Shown here piece after piece: positions 1 to 5,923 of a stretch of DNA of 36,867 nucleotides. Below the pieces are notes generated by a model. The model saw only the letters and a program-made list of their open reading frames with translations, ran no database searches and was not told the DNA's origin. The translations under genes and the position numbers were made by a program. Source of the stretch: a virus; IMG/VR virus record IMGVR_UViG_3300020213_000236, positions 1-36,867 of that record; one strand, given 5' to 3'. Numbering within the stretch: the stretch's first letter is position 1; each line of letters opens with the position of its first letter.

Positions 1-366
1 TTCTTGAATCTGGAGACGCCTAGAAAAGCATTCTACAAGGCGAGCTAGCTTCGAAAGTCCAACGACCCTTCGATCTGGAATGTAGGCGATATGAGCCTTG
101 CCGAAGAATGGAAGCATGTGATGCTCGCAAGTCGAGAACAGCTCTATGTCTTTGCAGATAACCATTTGTTGATAGCCTTCTGGAGCGAATGTCGTAGAAA
201 GAACTGAGGCAGGATCCATCTTGTAGCCGCCGAAGATTTGGTTCCAGGATTTGACGACTCTCTTCGGAGTATCAAGCAATCCTTCTCGACTAGCATCCTC
301 TCCGATCTCAGTAAGTACCGAGCGAATAAGGTCAGTGCTTTTCGCGCATGTTAATTCTTCTGGCAA
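1..366 (-). CDS. folE: GTP cyclohydrolase I, partial (cut by left edge)
   Basis: GTP cyclohydrolase I converts GTP to dihydroneopterin triphosphate, the first step toward preQ0 and also toward folate. The visible 122 residues carry the family's zinc-site motif [16 protein letters not shown] (Cys80, His82, His83), then [14 protein letters not shown] and a conserved Cys113. The family is usually about 180-220 residues, so the C-terminal third lies off the left edge. I chose a TTG start at 364-366 because a GAGGGG Shine-Dalgarno sits about 8 nt upstream and no in-frame ATG or GTG exists before the conserved core. The gene follows queE by 32 nt on the same strand. With queD and queE beside it, a role in 7-deazaguanine synthesis is more likely than folate synthesis. 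Identity is near certain; the start is less so. Confidence 0.95.
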   Translation of the reverse strand, partial: MPEELTCAKSTDLIRSVLTEIGEDASREGLLDTPKRVVKSWNQIFGGYKMDPASVLSTTFAPEGYQQMVICKDIELFSTCEHHMLPFFGKAHIAYIPDRRVVGLSKLARLVECFSRRLQIQE

Positions 367-398
367 AGTCAGCTTCCCCTCGAACGAATGATTTCTAT

Positions 399-998
399 TT
401 ACGGAACGCCGATCCATTTGTGCGTCTGTAGAGATAACTTCCATAGTGGTCTTTCTATCATGTAGTTTATGATTTTCTCAATGGAGCCCTTCATGTCTCC
501 GAACTCAGGCGAAAGATAATATAATCTGCCATCGTTAAGATCATGCCGATCTAGTATCGAAAAATCGAAAGCCGCATCGACCACGTATTTGAATTCAGAA
601 GCTTTCTTGAAAGCATCCTCATGAACGAAATAGGGGATCTCTTGAAATGATTTAGGACTGACCGTAAGCCAGTCGATTCTTTCGTAAGGCGAATAAGTTC
701 CATTCGACTCGCAAGCAACTTCAAAGCCTTCGTCCTTCAGAAGATTCACAATCTCCGGGAGCTGCTTATTCTTAGTCGGCTCGCCTCCGGTCACGACACA
801 AAGCCTTGAACTTTCCTGTCGAGTGAATTTTAAGAAATCTTCTAGAGCATATTCTTTGAAAGTATTGAATGACGTATCACACCAAGGGCATTGCAAATTG
901 CAGAACGGGAGCCGGAGAAACAGAGATCTCCGGCCCGCATTCCTGCCTTCGCCTTGGATGGTCCAAAATAAATCGTTAATTTTTAGAGACTGAAGCAT
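399..998 (-). CDS. queE: 7-carboxy-7-deazaguanine synthase (radical SAM)
   Basis: QueE is a radical-SAM enzyme that rearranges 6-carboxy-tetrahydropterin to 7-carboxy-7-deazaguanine. The protein has 199 residues. It starts with the family signature [20 protein letters not shown], followed by the iron-sulfur motif CNLQCPWC (Cys33, Cys37, Cys40) and a SAM-binding GGEPT at 71-75. Length and motif order fit the short QueE class. Its start overlaps the end of queD by 23 nt, so the two are probably translated together, and folE follows 32 nt later. QueC, which would turn the product into preQ0, is not in this window and may lie off the left edge. Function is inferred from motifs and neighbours. Confidence 0.95.
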   Translation of the reverse strand: MLQSLKINDLFWTIQGEGRNAGRRSLFLRLPFCNLQCPWCDTSFNTFKEYALEDFLKFTRQESSRLCVVTGGEPTKNKQLPEIVNLLKDEGFEVACESNGTYSPYERIDWLTVSPKSFQEIPYFVHEDAFKKASEFKYVVDAAFDFSILDRHDLNDGRLYYLSPEFGDMKGSIEKIINYMIERPLWKLSLQTHKWIGVP

Positions 999-1404
999 AG
1001 CAATTTTCTGTCTCCCAAAGGATTACCTTGATCACTTCGACGCCCGTTCCTCTCAGAACGTCCGGGCATACTTCTCTCAGAAGATAATCAGCCATATTCT
1101 CGGCGGTAGGATTCGATGAAAGAATGAAGATTGGTTTATTCGAATCAACGGACTTGCAGGCTTTTATAGCGTCTGCGTCCTTATCGAAAAGAATCATCGT
1201 ATGATCCCAATACTCGTCAATCCATCCTCCGATTTTCTCCTTCAAAACTGAGAAATCTATCACCCGCCCTAGAGCATCTAAGCTCGGAGCATGGGCCTCA
1301 AAGAAGGCAACATAATTGTGCCCGTGGAGCGTTCTGCATTTCGACTCGTGATTATGAACCCGATGGCCTGAGCAGAATTGAATTCTCCGGGTAGCTGTCT
1401 GCAT
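976..1404 (-). CDS. queD: 6-carboxy-5,6,7,8-tetrahydropterin synthase
   Basis: QueD converts dihydroneopterin triphosphate to 6-carboxy-tetrahydropterin, the second step of the preQ0 pathway. The 142-residue protein has the expected zinc ligands His14, His27 and His29 (the last two in LHGHNY), the catalytic Cys23 and a C-terminal [10 protein letters not shown] block typical of the 6-pyruvoyl-tetrahydropterin synthase fold. It is the first gene of the minus-strand queD-queE-folE group and diverges from the plus-strand genes starting at 1649. The ATG at 1404 has no recognisable Shine-Dalgarno and no alternative in-frame start is visible upstream, which is unusual in this window. Identity is firm; how its translation starts is unclear. 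Confidence 0.94.
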   Translation of the reverse strand: MQTATRRIQFCSGHRVHNHESKCRTLHGHNYVAFFEAHAPSLDALGRVIDFSVLKEKIGGWIDEYWDHTMILFDKDADAIKACKSVDSNKPIFILSSNPTAENMADYLLREVCPDVLRGTGVEVIKVILWETENCYASVSKN

Positions 1405-1536
1405 GGGTTGAATATTGAATATTGCGTGGGGGAAAGCAATGAAAAATATGAATGCGAAACCTAATAATGATCTTTACTTATGGCAACAGTTAAGATTTTA
1501 GCTGTGTTTTCAAGTCACGATAACTCAACGAAATAA

Positions 1537-1550
1537 CACGACTTTTCGTG
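1537..1550. promoter_or_regulatory. candidate operator: CACGA-CTTT-TCGTG inverted repeat
   Basis: Perfect 5-bp arms are separated by 4 bases. A further CACGA on the plus strand lies at 1516-1520, so the half-site occurs three times within about 35 bases. It lies about 72 bp upstream of the TATAAT box at 1622, so it could be a regulator site or simply a small hairpin. Confidence 0.35.
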
Positions 1551-1598
1551 ATCCACTTAAAAGCTATCTAAATGCCTGTTTCCCGCTGTTTAAAAGTG

Positions 1599-1627
1599 GT
1601 TTAAATAAATATGAAAAGGCCTATAAT
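1599..1627 (+). promoter_or_regulatory. promoter P1 for the 1649-2729 gene group
   Basis: A perfect TATAAT lies at 1622-1627, with a GTTTAA -35-like box at 1599-1604 and a 17-nt spacer. GTTT repeats at 1578, 1588 and 1599 are spaced 10 and 11 nt, about one helical turn. TATGGAGA begins exactly 11 nt after the start of the -10 box, and the same arrangement occurs at the second promoter at 2863. Transcription would begin near 1634, giving a leader of about 15 nt before the ATG at 1649. Confidence 0.7.
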
Positions 1628-1648
1628 AATTATATGGAGAATAGCAAT

Positions 1649-1864
1649 ATGAAAATCAATCTTCCGACAAAAGCTGGTAAAGCAAAAATCTTCAAAAATG
1701 CTGAAGGCGAGACGATAACGGTTCGAAAATTAGGCTCTGAATATATCGCAATATGGTCGCACGATAAACTCGCATCGGACGAATTTCACGGTTTTGATTA
1801 TACGGCCTCAGAAGAAGAGATTTTAGAAATCGCATCACAAGAAAAATGGGTGGAGAAAATATGA
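1649..1864 (+). CDS. small hypothetical protein, first gene after promoter P1
   Basis: This is a 71-residue protein of unknown function. I chose the ATG at 1649 over the in-frame ATG at 1634 because the upstream ATG lies at the predicted transcription start and its TATGGAGA bases form the Shine-Dalgarno for 1649. The sequence begins with a lysine-rich stretch (MKINLPTKAGKAKIFKN) and ends acidic (ASEEEILEIASQEKWVEKI), with no membrane segment or cysteine motif. Its stop overlaps the ATG of the next gene (ATGA at 1861), so the two are probably translationally coupled. Being first behind a strong promoter suggests early expression. I do not recognise the family. Confidence 0.7.
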   Translation: MKINLPTKAGKAKIFKNAEGETITVRKLGSEYIAIWSHDKLASDEFHGFDYTASEEEILEIASQEKWVEKI

Positions 1865-2052
1865 CGAAACTAGATCTAATCAAAGATATGGAACGAGAGA
1901 TTGAGAAAGCTTCGAACTCTCTGAGGATCCTCAGCTCGCAAGCTGTTAGCGAAACTTTTAGAGAAACCCATGCCGGCTGTATCAAAGAAGCTGAAGGCGA
2001 TCTTTCTTTGCTCCAAGGCGAACTTAAGAGACTTAAAAACTCAAAATTTTAA
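1861..2052 (+). CDS. small hypothetical coiled-coil protein
   Basis: This 63-residue protein is almost entirely charged and helix-forming (MTKLDLIKDMEREIEKASNS near the start, then QGELKRLKN near the end), which fits a short coiled coil. The ATG at 1861 overlaps the previous stop (ATGA) and has GGTGGAG about 8 nt upstream, so it is preferred over the in-frame ATG at 1846 that lies inside the previous gene. It has no membrane segment. The function is unknown; small helical phage proteins of this kind are often inhibitors or adaptors, but nothing here shows that. Confidence 0.65.
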   Translation: MTKLDLIKDMEREIEKASNSLRILSSQAVSETFRETHAGCIKEAEGDLSLLQGELKRLKNSKF

Positions 2053-2061
2053 GGAGGCCAT

Positions 2062-2256
2062 ATGAATAACGCCCAACGATTCGAAGAAAATTATGAAGAA
2101 GGCCAAGAACTGGTTTTCAAAGCAACAGGATTGCAAAGAGAAGTTCGATTCGTTCGCTATGAGCCGACTCCGGGAGGCCGACTCGCGGTAATCGAATTTC
2201 AGGGGCAGCAGAAAGCTGTCAGCCCGATTCTATTAAATTTAAAAAAGAACCCTTAA
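2062..2256 (+). CDS. small hypothetical protein
   Basis: This is a 64-residue soluble protein with a strong AAGGAGG ribosome site 6 nt before its ATG. The middle (FKATGLQREVRFVRYEPTP, then GGRLAVIEFQGQQKAVSP) looks like a run of beta strands, as in a small SH3-like barrel, but this is only a reading of the pattern. It lies 9 nt after the previous gene and 23 nt before the next, in the group driven by P1. I do not recognise the family. Confidence 0.65.
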   Translation: MNNAQRFEENYEEGQELVFKATGLQREVRFVRYEPTPGGRLAVIEFQGQQKAVSPILLNLKKNP

Positions 2257-2279
2257 ATAACCCAACACAAAGGAAACAT

Positions 2280-2729
2280 ATGAAAAATAATAAACCCAAA
2301 ATGACCTTCAAAATCGAAATGCTCGGAGTCAAAAATGTAGAAGAACTTTCGAAAGCTCAGAAAGCTTCCGCTATCCGAGAATTTATCAAGAAAAAGGGGG
2401 CTACTTTAAGAAAAGCAGTGCGATTGGGCGCCGCTGACAGAGCGAATTGGTACGCGTATATGTCCCGTCGAGACAAGAATGGTGGCAAGCCACTAACCGT
2501 TATAAATGGAGGCAAAGGAAAATCAATGATTCATATCTCCGGATGGAGCGCAAGGATTGACGAACATGGAGCAATGATTTTTACACGCGGCAACGAAACC
2601 CTATACGGTTTGCATCCTGATGAATATCAAACTCTTACGAAGCTTACGACCGTAGTCGATAACACAAAAAAGAAGCTCGTGAAGGAACGAAAGAAATTCA
2701 ACGCAGCTCAGAAAACAGCTTCTAAATAA
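2280..2729 (+). CDS. basic hypothetical protein, last gene of the P1 group
   Basis: This is a 149-residue, strongly basic protein with an AAAGGAAA site before the ATG. The N-terminal half is lysine/arginine-rich and helical (residues about 1-55), the middle has a glycine/lysine-rich turn (INGGKGKS near 75) followed by beta-like sequence, and the end is a lysine-rich helix (TTVVDNTKKKLVKERKKF). Such a charge pattern is compatible with nucleic-acid binding, but no known DNA-binding motif is visible. It is followed by two hairpins at 2745-2794 that may end transcription. The function is unknown. Confidence 0.7.
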   Translation: MKNNKPKMTFKIEMLGVKNVEELSKAQKASAIREFIKKKGATLRKAVRLGAADRANWYAYMSRRDKNGGKPLTVINGGKGKSMIHISGWSARIDEHGAMIFTRGNETLYGLHPDEYQTLTKLTTVVDNTKKKLVKERKKFNAAQKTASK

Positions 2730-2744
2730 GCATCTTTTCGAAGA

Positions 2745-2773
2745 TCCGGCCGGAGAATAAAGCTCCGGTCGGA
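2745..2773 (+). terminator. candidate terminator hairpin after the P1 gene group
   Basis: An 11-bp stem TCCGGCCGGAG / CTCCGGTCGGA with one G-U pair encloses the 7-nt loop AATAAAG. It starts 16 nt after the stop at 2729. No clean U-tract follows, so it may need Rho or a second element. A smaller GGGC...GCCC hairpin at 2779-2794 follows directly. Confidence 0.5.
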
Positions 2774-2778
2774 AGTTC

Positions 2779-2794
2779 GGGCCTAAATGAGCCC
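2779..2794 (+). repeat. second small hairpin (GGGC / GCCC)
   Basis: A 4-bp stem with an 8-nt loop lies 5 nt after the larger hairpin. Alone it would be weak; its interest is its position between a terminator-like hairpin and the next promoter. Confidence 0.3.
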
Positions 2795-2803
2795 ATGTTA
2801 AAA

Positions 2804-2844
2804 GCTGTGTATAGGCTGTATACGCCGTGTATATAGGTGTTTAT
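2804..2844 (+). repeat. four phased imperfect direct repeats upstream of promoter P2
   Basis: Successive units GCTGTGTATAG, GCTGTATAC, GCCGTGTATATA and GGTGTTTAT run head to tail. The GT-TA cores start at 2807, 2818, 2827 and 2837, spaced 9-11 nt, which places them on about the same face of the helix. A matching but looser series (GTTT at 1578, 1588, 1599) precedes the other promoter. This looks like a multi-site binding region for a phage regulator. Confidence 0.55.
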
Positions 2845-2868
2845 CTTTCTATTGAATAACCCTATAAT
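2839..2868 (+). promoter_or_regulatory. promoter P2 for the lipoprotein gene
   Basis: A perfect TATAAT lies at 2863-2868, with GTTTAT at 2839-2844 and an 18-nt spacer. TATGGAGA starts 11 nt after the first base of TATAAT, the same distance as at P1. The predicted start near 2875 gives a 48-nt leader before the chosen ATG at 2923. Confidence 0.65.
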
Positions 2869-2922
2869 TAAAGTATGGAGATATTCAATACAAAGTTAAA
2901 TATACGGGTGAGGGAGAAGAAT

Positions 2923-4395
2923 ATGAGACGAATTATCGTAGTAGGAATTTTAGGCTTATCAGGATGCGGTGGAGCAGGATCTTCTTTAGATAGCGGAGCC
3001 GGCAACGTAGGCTCTTCGAATCAACCTTCTCGAAATATGGTCGCCACGATAAGCAATGCGAATGCGCTAATGATCGGTAACGGACTAGGCGATTCCGATG
3101 CGAATCTAAGCATCCACAGCTCTAGCTTTACAGCTCTTCTCTCTGCGGCTTCTGAAAAGAAGCTCTATCAAGTTAAAGAAGATAAATCGGTCGAAAAGGT
3201 TGAATTCAAGAATAAAGAGACTGACGAAGAAATAGATATTCAAGTAAGCAAAAATCGACGCGCCGGAAAAGAATGGGTCGTTGTCGAAGCTACTGAAGAA
3301 AATGAAGATAAGACTCTTCTCGTCAATACGACTGACGGAACCGTTGTCGATGTTTCAAGCTTCGATGCTGATTATGCTCAGGTCAAAAATGACACTGCCT
3401 ATATGTACGAAAAAGGCGATGCAGAAATCGTCTATGCAATCGATTTAGCCGCTGAGACAAAAGAAAATGGCGATCTCGCTGATAGCGCAGTAGTTGCGGT
3501 GAATACGCGAGCGAATCCTATCTCTCAGGGTGATACGGTTTCAGCCGCTCATGCAAATGATCATGGAGTGAGTAACGGCCAAGCTTTTGCAATCGATGAA
3601 AATGCGAATGTGATTGTCCCGGTCGGAACTGATGGAGATTTAGAAGTTTTTAAACCTTTAGTTACTACTCCAATCGATCTCAATGATTCTGCTTTCGCTG
3701 TAAATTGCGGAATGAATTGCAATCGCCACACGTTCTATAGCAAGACCGGCGTCCTTCACGTTCTAGAAGTTTCGCATGATAACTCTCCTGATCACCATAT
3801 CACTGCCGTTCTTTCTCAAGTGAAAATGGATGGCAACGCTATCGTAAAAACTGAGCTTGATAATCAAACTGAGCATTTCGATAACGCTACGAACGTCTCT
3901 CCGATGTGTGTGAAAGTTCAATACAGCATCAACGATAGCCGCCGCCATATTCTTTTCGATCCAGGATTTTTCGAAACATCAGAAGATAACTCCGGAACTG
4001 TTAGCCTCAATTGGACTACTCGCTCTTGGGCTGACTTCGCTGACTTCATCACTTATGACAATGCGATTGGATATTTCTTCAATCCTATCTGTGAAGAAGG
4101 CGCGATGGCTGTGATCTCCGGAGAATATGTTTACTGGAGAACTTTTAACATTCTCGGTTCTGCGCCTTGGTATGAAGCAACTTCTAAAATCGTTCGATTG
4201 AAATTTGATGCGATTAGTGAGCCTGAAGTTATGGTCGAAGATAATTCTCTTGCGAGCTTTCAAGTCGCTGGCGAAACCGTAGTCTTCAAAACCGATGCAG
4301 GATCTTTCGCGCAATCTGAATTAGATGGAACAGCCCAATTAGCTGACGCTGATATTCAACCCGAACAGGTCGTTGAAATCGCTGAGGCTGAATAA
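2923..4395 (+). CDS. large acidic lipoprotein, possible accessory (moron) gene
   Basis: This is a 490-residue protein with a bacterial lipoprotein signal: MRRIIVVGILGLSGC, with the lipobox cysteine at residue 15, then a flexible Gly/Ser stretch. I chose the ATG at 2923 because it has a GAGGGAG Shine-Dalgarno and starts directly with the signal peptide; the in-frame ATG at 2875 would add 16 residues and lies at the predicted transcription start. The mature part is acidic and rich in beta-like sequence, with several cysteines (an NCGMNC pair, and later MCV and PICEEG), which could fit a beta-propeller-like exported protein. It is not a virion assembly gene by position. It has its own promoter and upstream terminator-like hairpins, as accessory genes often do. 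Superinfection exclusion or cell-surface change are possible roles; neither is shown. Confidence 0.8.
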   Translation: MRRIIVVGILGLSGCGGAGSSLDSGAGNVGSSNQPSRNMVATISNANALMIGNGLGDSDANLSIHSSSFTALLSAASEKKLYQVKEDKSVEKVEFKNKETDEEIDIQVSKNRRAGKEWVVVEATEENEDKTLLVNTTDGTVVDVSSFDADYAQVKNDTAYMYEKGDAEIVYAIDLAAETKENGDLADSAVVAVNTRANPISQGDTVSAAHANDHGVSNGQAFAIDENANVIVPVGTDGDLEVFKPLVTTPIDLNDSAFAVNCGMNCNRHTFYSKTGVLHVLEVSHDNSPDHHITAVLSQVKMDGNAIVKTELDNQTEHFDNATNVSPMCVKVQYSINDSRRHILFDPGFFETSEDNSGTVSLNWTTRSWADFADFITYDNAIGYFFNPICEEGAMAVISGEYVYWRTFNILGSAPWYEATSKIVRLKFDAISEPEVMVEDNSLASFQVAGETVVFKTDAGSFAQSELDGTAQLADADIQPEQVVEIAEAE

Positions 4396-4397
4396 GA

Positions 4398-4616
4398 GTG
4401 AGAGGCTTTGTGAGACTAATGAAGAACGTATGCCATGAATGCAGATGCGAATGGGCGGCCGATATGCTGCAAGAGCCAGAGATAAACTGCCTCTCGTATC
4501 TGAATGAAGATACGGGACCGTTCTGCCCAGATTGCGGGCATGAGGATTTAGAGAGATCGGATGAATGCACAACTTGTATTGAGGAGAATATTTCAAATGA
4601 AAAATTATCTATTTGA
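4398..4616 (+). CDS. small zinc-ribbon-like protein
   Basis: This 72-residue protein has two cysteine pairs, CHEC near residue 11 and CPDC near 44, with a third pair CTTC near 58, as in small zinc ribbons. It begins with GTG 2 nt after the lipoprotein stop; an ATG at 4419 (MKNVCHEC) is an alternative and would keep all cysteines. The protein is acidic between the pairs. It is the first of a series of small CxxC proteins between 4398 and 5708. Zinc binding is inferred from the pattern and the function is unknown. Confidence 0.6.
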   Translation: MRGFVRLMKNVCHECRCEWAADMLQEPEINCLSYLNEDTGPFCPDCGHEDLERSDECTTCIEENISNEKLSI

Positions 4617-4746
4617 TTCAGATAAAGAAGATACAGAGGACGAAGCCTCTTTGAGAAATCGTCTCGAAAGAATGGGGCCAAACCCATCTTCTTATACGAC
4701 TCATTTAATTTGCTCTAAATGCCGATGCTCAAGGTCGGCCATATGA
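4597..4746 (+). CDS. very small CxxC protein
   Basis: This 49-residue protein has a GAGGAGA ribosome site 8 nt before the ATG at 4597, which is why I prefer it to the in-frame ATG at 4561 inside the previous gene. The body is acidic (DSDKEDTEDEASL) and the C-terminus has a single cysteine cluster, CSKCRC. It overlaps the previous gene by 20 nt and its stop overlaps the next start (ATGA at 4743). With half a zinc site it may work as a dimer, but this is only a guess. Confidence 0.5.
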   Translation: MKNYLFDSDKEDTEDEASLRNRLERMGPNPSSYTTHLICSKCRCSRSAI

Positions 4747-4988
4747 GCAAGGTATCAATCGAAAATGATGAATTTAGAAAGAGCTTGGATCCTTCAAAAG
4801 GAGTTGTTTTCCTGACGAAGAGAGTATCTCTTCTACCGCCTCAGGATAGGTCGAAGCTTCTTAAGCTAGTGCAGGAATTCGAATCATTCAAAGTCGAGAA
4901 TGATCCATACGGCGAGCATGACTTTGGGAAAGTAACTATGGGCTCAGAAAATTTCTTCTGGAAGAGAAAAATTGAGAAGTGGAGTTAA
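4743..4988 (+). CDS. DUF3768 family protein (short form)
   Basis: This 81-residue protein matches the DUF3768 pattern from memory: a VVFLTKRVSLLPPQDRSKLL segment followed by VQEFESFKVENDPYGEHDFG and a final F-W-K block. The NDPYGEHDFG core is the family hallmark. Members are common in phages and mobile elements of proteobacteria and have no assigned function. Usual members continue past the F-W-K block with a further segment of some tens of residues, while this one stops about 6 residues later, so it is a short form. The ATG at 4743 overlaps the previous stop; an earlier ATG at 4719 is possible. It is coupled to the surrounding small genes. Confidence 0.75.
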   Translation: MSKVSIENDEFRKSLDPSKGVVFLTKRVSLLPPQDRSKLLKLVQEFESFKVENDPYGEHDFGKVTMGSENFFWKRKIEKWS

Positions 4989-4991
4989 GGA

Positions 4992-5351
4992 ATGAATTCG
5001 AAATGTGAGATCTGTTTGGCTGAGAAAGAGACGCCAGGATTTTTTAAATGGCCCGACTGCGGCCCAGGAGGAACAGATATGGATGGATTTTGTTGTATCG
5101 AATGCGCCGAATTGAAACCGGCTGACCAGATAGAGGTTTATACCAGCACTAGAATCGCGATGCAGAGACTTCGAGACGATGCGCTAAGAGCTTTCATAAA
5201 AATAAACTTTAACGCCTACCCTTCTGACTGCGTAAGTCACCTGACATCAAAGCTTATTCAAAGCAGATTCACCGAAGCAACGCCGTGTGATGAAGTCGCG
5301 GGATTTTTGAAAGAGGAGCTATCTAAATTTTATGAATGGAGGAACTTATGA
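4992..5351 (+). CDS. small cysteine-rich (zinc-finger-like) protein
   Basis: The protein has 119 residues. The N-terminal part carries CEIC at 5-8, a Cys near residue 23 and FCCIEC at 33-38, a spacing that fits a small treble-clef or ribbon-type zinc site. The C-terminal 70 residues are helical with no recognisable motif. It starts 3 nt after the previous stop with TTAAGGA just upstream. Its stop overlaps the next start (ATGA at 5348). Zinc binding is likely; function is not known. Confidence 0.6.
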   Translation: MNSKCEICLAEKETPGFFKWPDCGPGGTDMDGFCCIECAELKPADQIEVYTSTRIAMQRLRDDALRAFIKINFNAYPSDCVSHLTSKLIQSRFTEATPCDEVAGFLKEELSKFYEWRNL

Positions 5352-5530
5352 TCTTCACTTTCGACCAGGGAAAGATCCTCTCGCCAGACGAGACTAGAAT
5401 CTTTGCCGATGCTTTAAAAAATAAATGCCTGAAGTTTTCGACAATCACGCCGGAGAGGGTGCGGGTCAAGATCTTCAATGCAGAGGATGAGGAGGAGGGT
5501 CCCAATGAAAAAGTCGGCAAAAAAAACTAA
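5348..5530 (+). CDS. small hypothetical protein
   Basis: This 60-residue protein begins at the ATG of an ATGA overlap and has GGAGG 6 nt upstream, better than the in-frame ATG at 5336. It starts MIFTFDQGKILSPDETRIFA, has a short beta-like segment (RVRVKIFNAED), and ends in a charged, probably flexible tail. It overlaps the next gene by 26 nt. No cysteine pairs or membrane segment are present. I do not recognise it. Confidence 0.55.
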   Translation: MIFTFDQGKILSPDETRIFADALKNKCLKFSTITPERVRVKIFNAEDEEEGPNEKVGKKN

Positions 5531-5708
5531 ATCAAATAAGTGTGTGGTCTGCAAAAAGAACCCGGCTCTTCCTAAAGCTCTGAGGGATATGAGGATCCAA
5601 GATATTGTGGACGGGGAAGATATAGAAATCCCGGATCAAATCTGTGATGAATGCCTTGAAGTGATCGGCGATGAAGTCGATAAGTATGAGTCCGGGGAGT
5701 ATGACTAA
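5505..5708 (+). CDS. small CxxC/CxxC protein (zinc-binding)
   Basis: This 67-residue protein has a very basic N-terminus (MKKSAKKTKSNK), then CVVC at 14-17 and CDEC at 48-51, a spacing typical of a small zinc-binding fold, and an acidic C-terminus. I chose the ATG at 5505 because GGAGGAGGG lies just upstream; an in-frame ATG at 5478 has no such site. The stop TAA overlaps the next ATG (TAATG at 5706-5710). The basic tail and zinc site would suit nucleic-acid contact, but this is inference. Confidence 0.6.
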   Translation: MKKSAKKTKSNKCVVCKKNPALPKALRDMRIQDIVDGEDIEIPDQICDECLEVIGDEVDKYESGEYD

Positions 5709-5923
5709 TGAGGCGCCCAGCTAGAAATACTTACTTATCTCTCAAATTCAAAAGGTTCGAATGGCAAGCCCTGATGGACTACCTATTATCCGCAGAGGAG
5801 ACTTACCCGGACGAGAAAGACTTGATTCGAAAGTTCCTGAAAGAGATCCAAGGAAATGGAATTCAAACTCGGTATGAAGATCAAGTCGACTATGAGGATG
5901 AAAGATGGAGAAGCAATCGTTGA
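5708..5923 (+). CDS. small hypothetical protein
   Basis: This is a 71-residue, charged, mostly helical protein (FEWQALMDYLLSAEETYPDE in the middle). It is coupled to the gene before it by a TAATG overlap, and its last codons overlap the start of the next gene at 5905. It has no cysteine pair, signal or membrane segment. The function is unknown. It is kept as a real gene because the coupling pattern and spacing match its neighbours. Confidence 0.55.
   Translation: MRRPARNTYLSLKFKRFEWQALMDYLLSAEETYPDEKDLIRKFLKEIQGNGIQTRYEDQVDYEDERWRSNR

Larger units (their letters stand above)
1405..1648. promoter_or_regulatory. divergent control region between queD and the plus-strand early genes
   Basis: These 244 bases hold no convincing gene. 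They are more AT-rich than the neighbours and contain several repeated elements: ATTGC/GCAAT arms (1421-1425 and 1436-1440) next to doubled AATATTG, a CACGA-CTTT-TCGTG inverted repeat (1537-1550), another TCACGA at 1515-1520, and phased GTTT repeats leading into a TATAAT box at 1622. This is what a divergent promoter/operator region looks like. Which protein binds here cannot be told. Confidence 0.6.

Noticed and set aside
1405-1648. Phage attachment site or origin in the divergent region
   Set aside because: No integrase neighbour and no clear iteron or tRNA-like sequence; the repeats are better explained by promoter control.
1692-1985. 97-codon frame on the minus strand opposite the first small early genes
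   Set aside because: Antisense to two coupled plus-strand genes; Ser/Arg/Leu-rich with no motif.
2852-2857. TTGAAT as a -35 box for promoter P2
   Set aside because: It is only 5 nt from the TATAAT, far too close for a sigma-70 type promoter.
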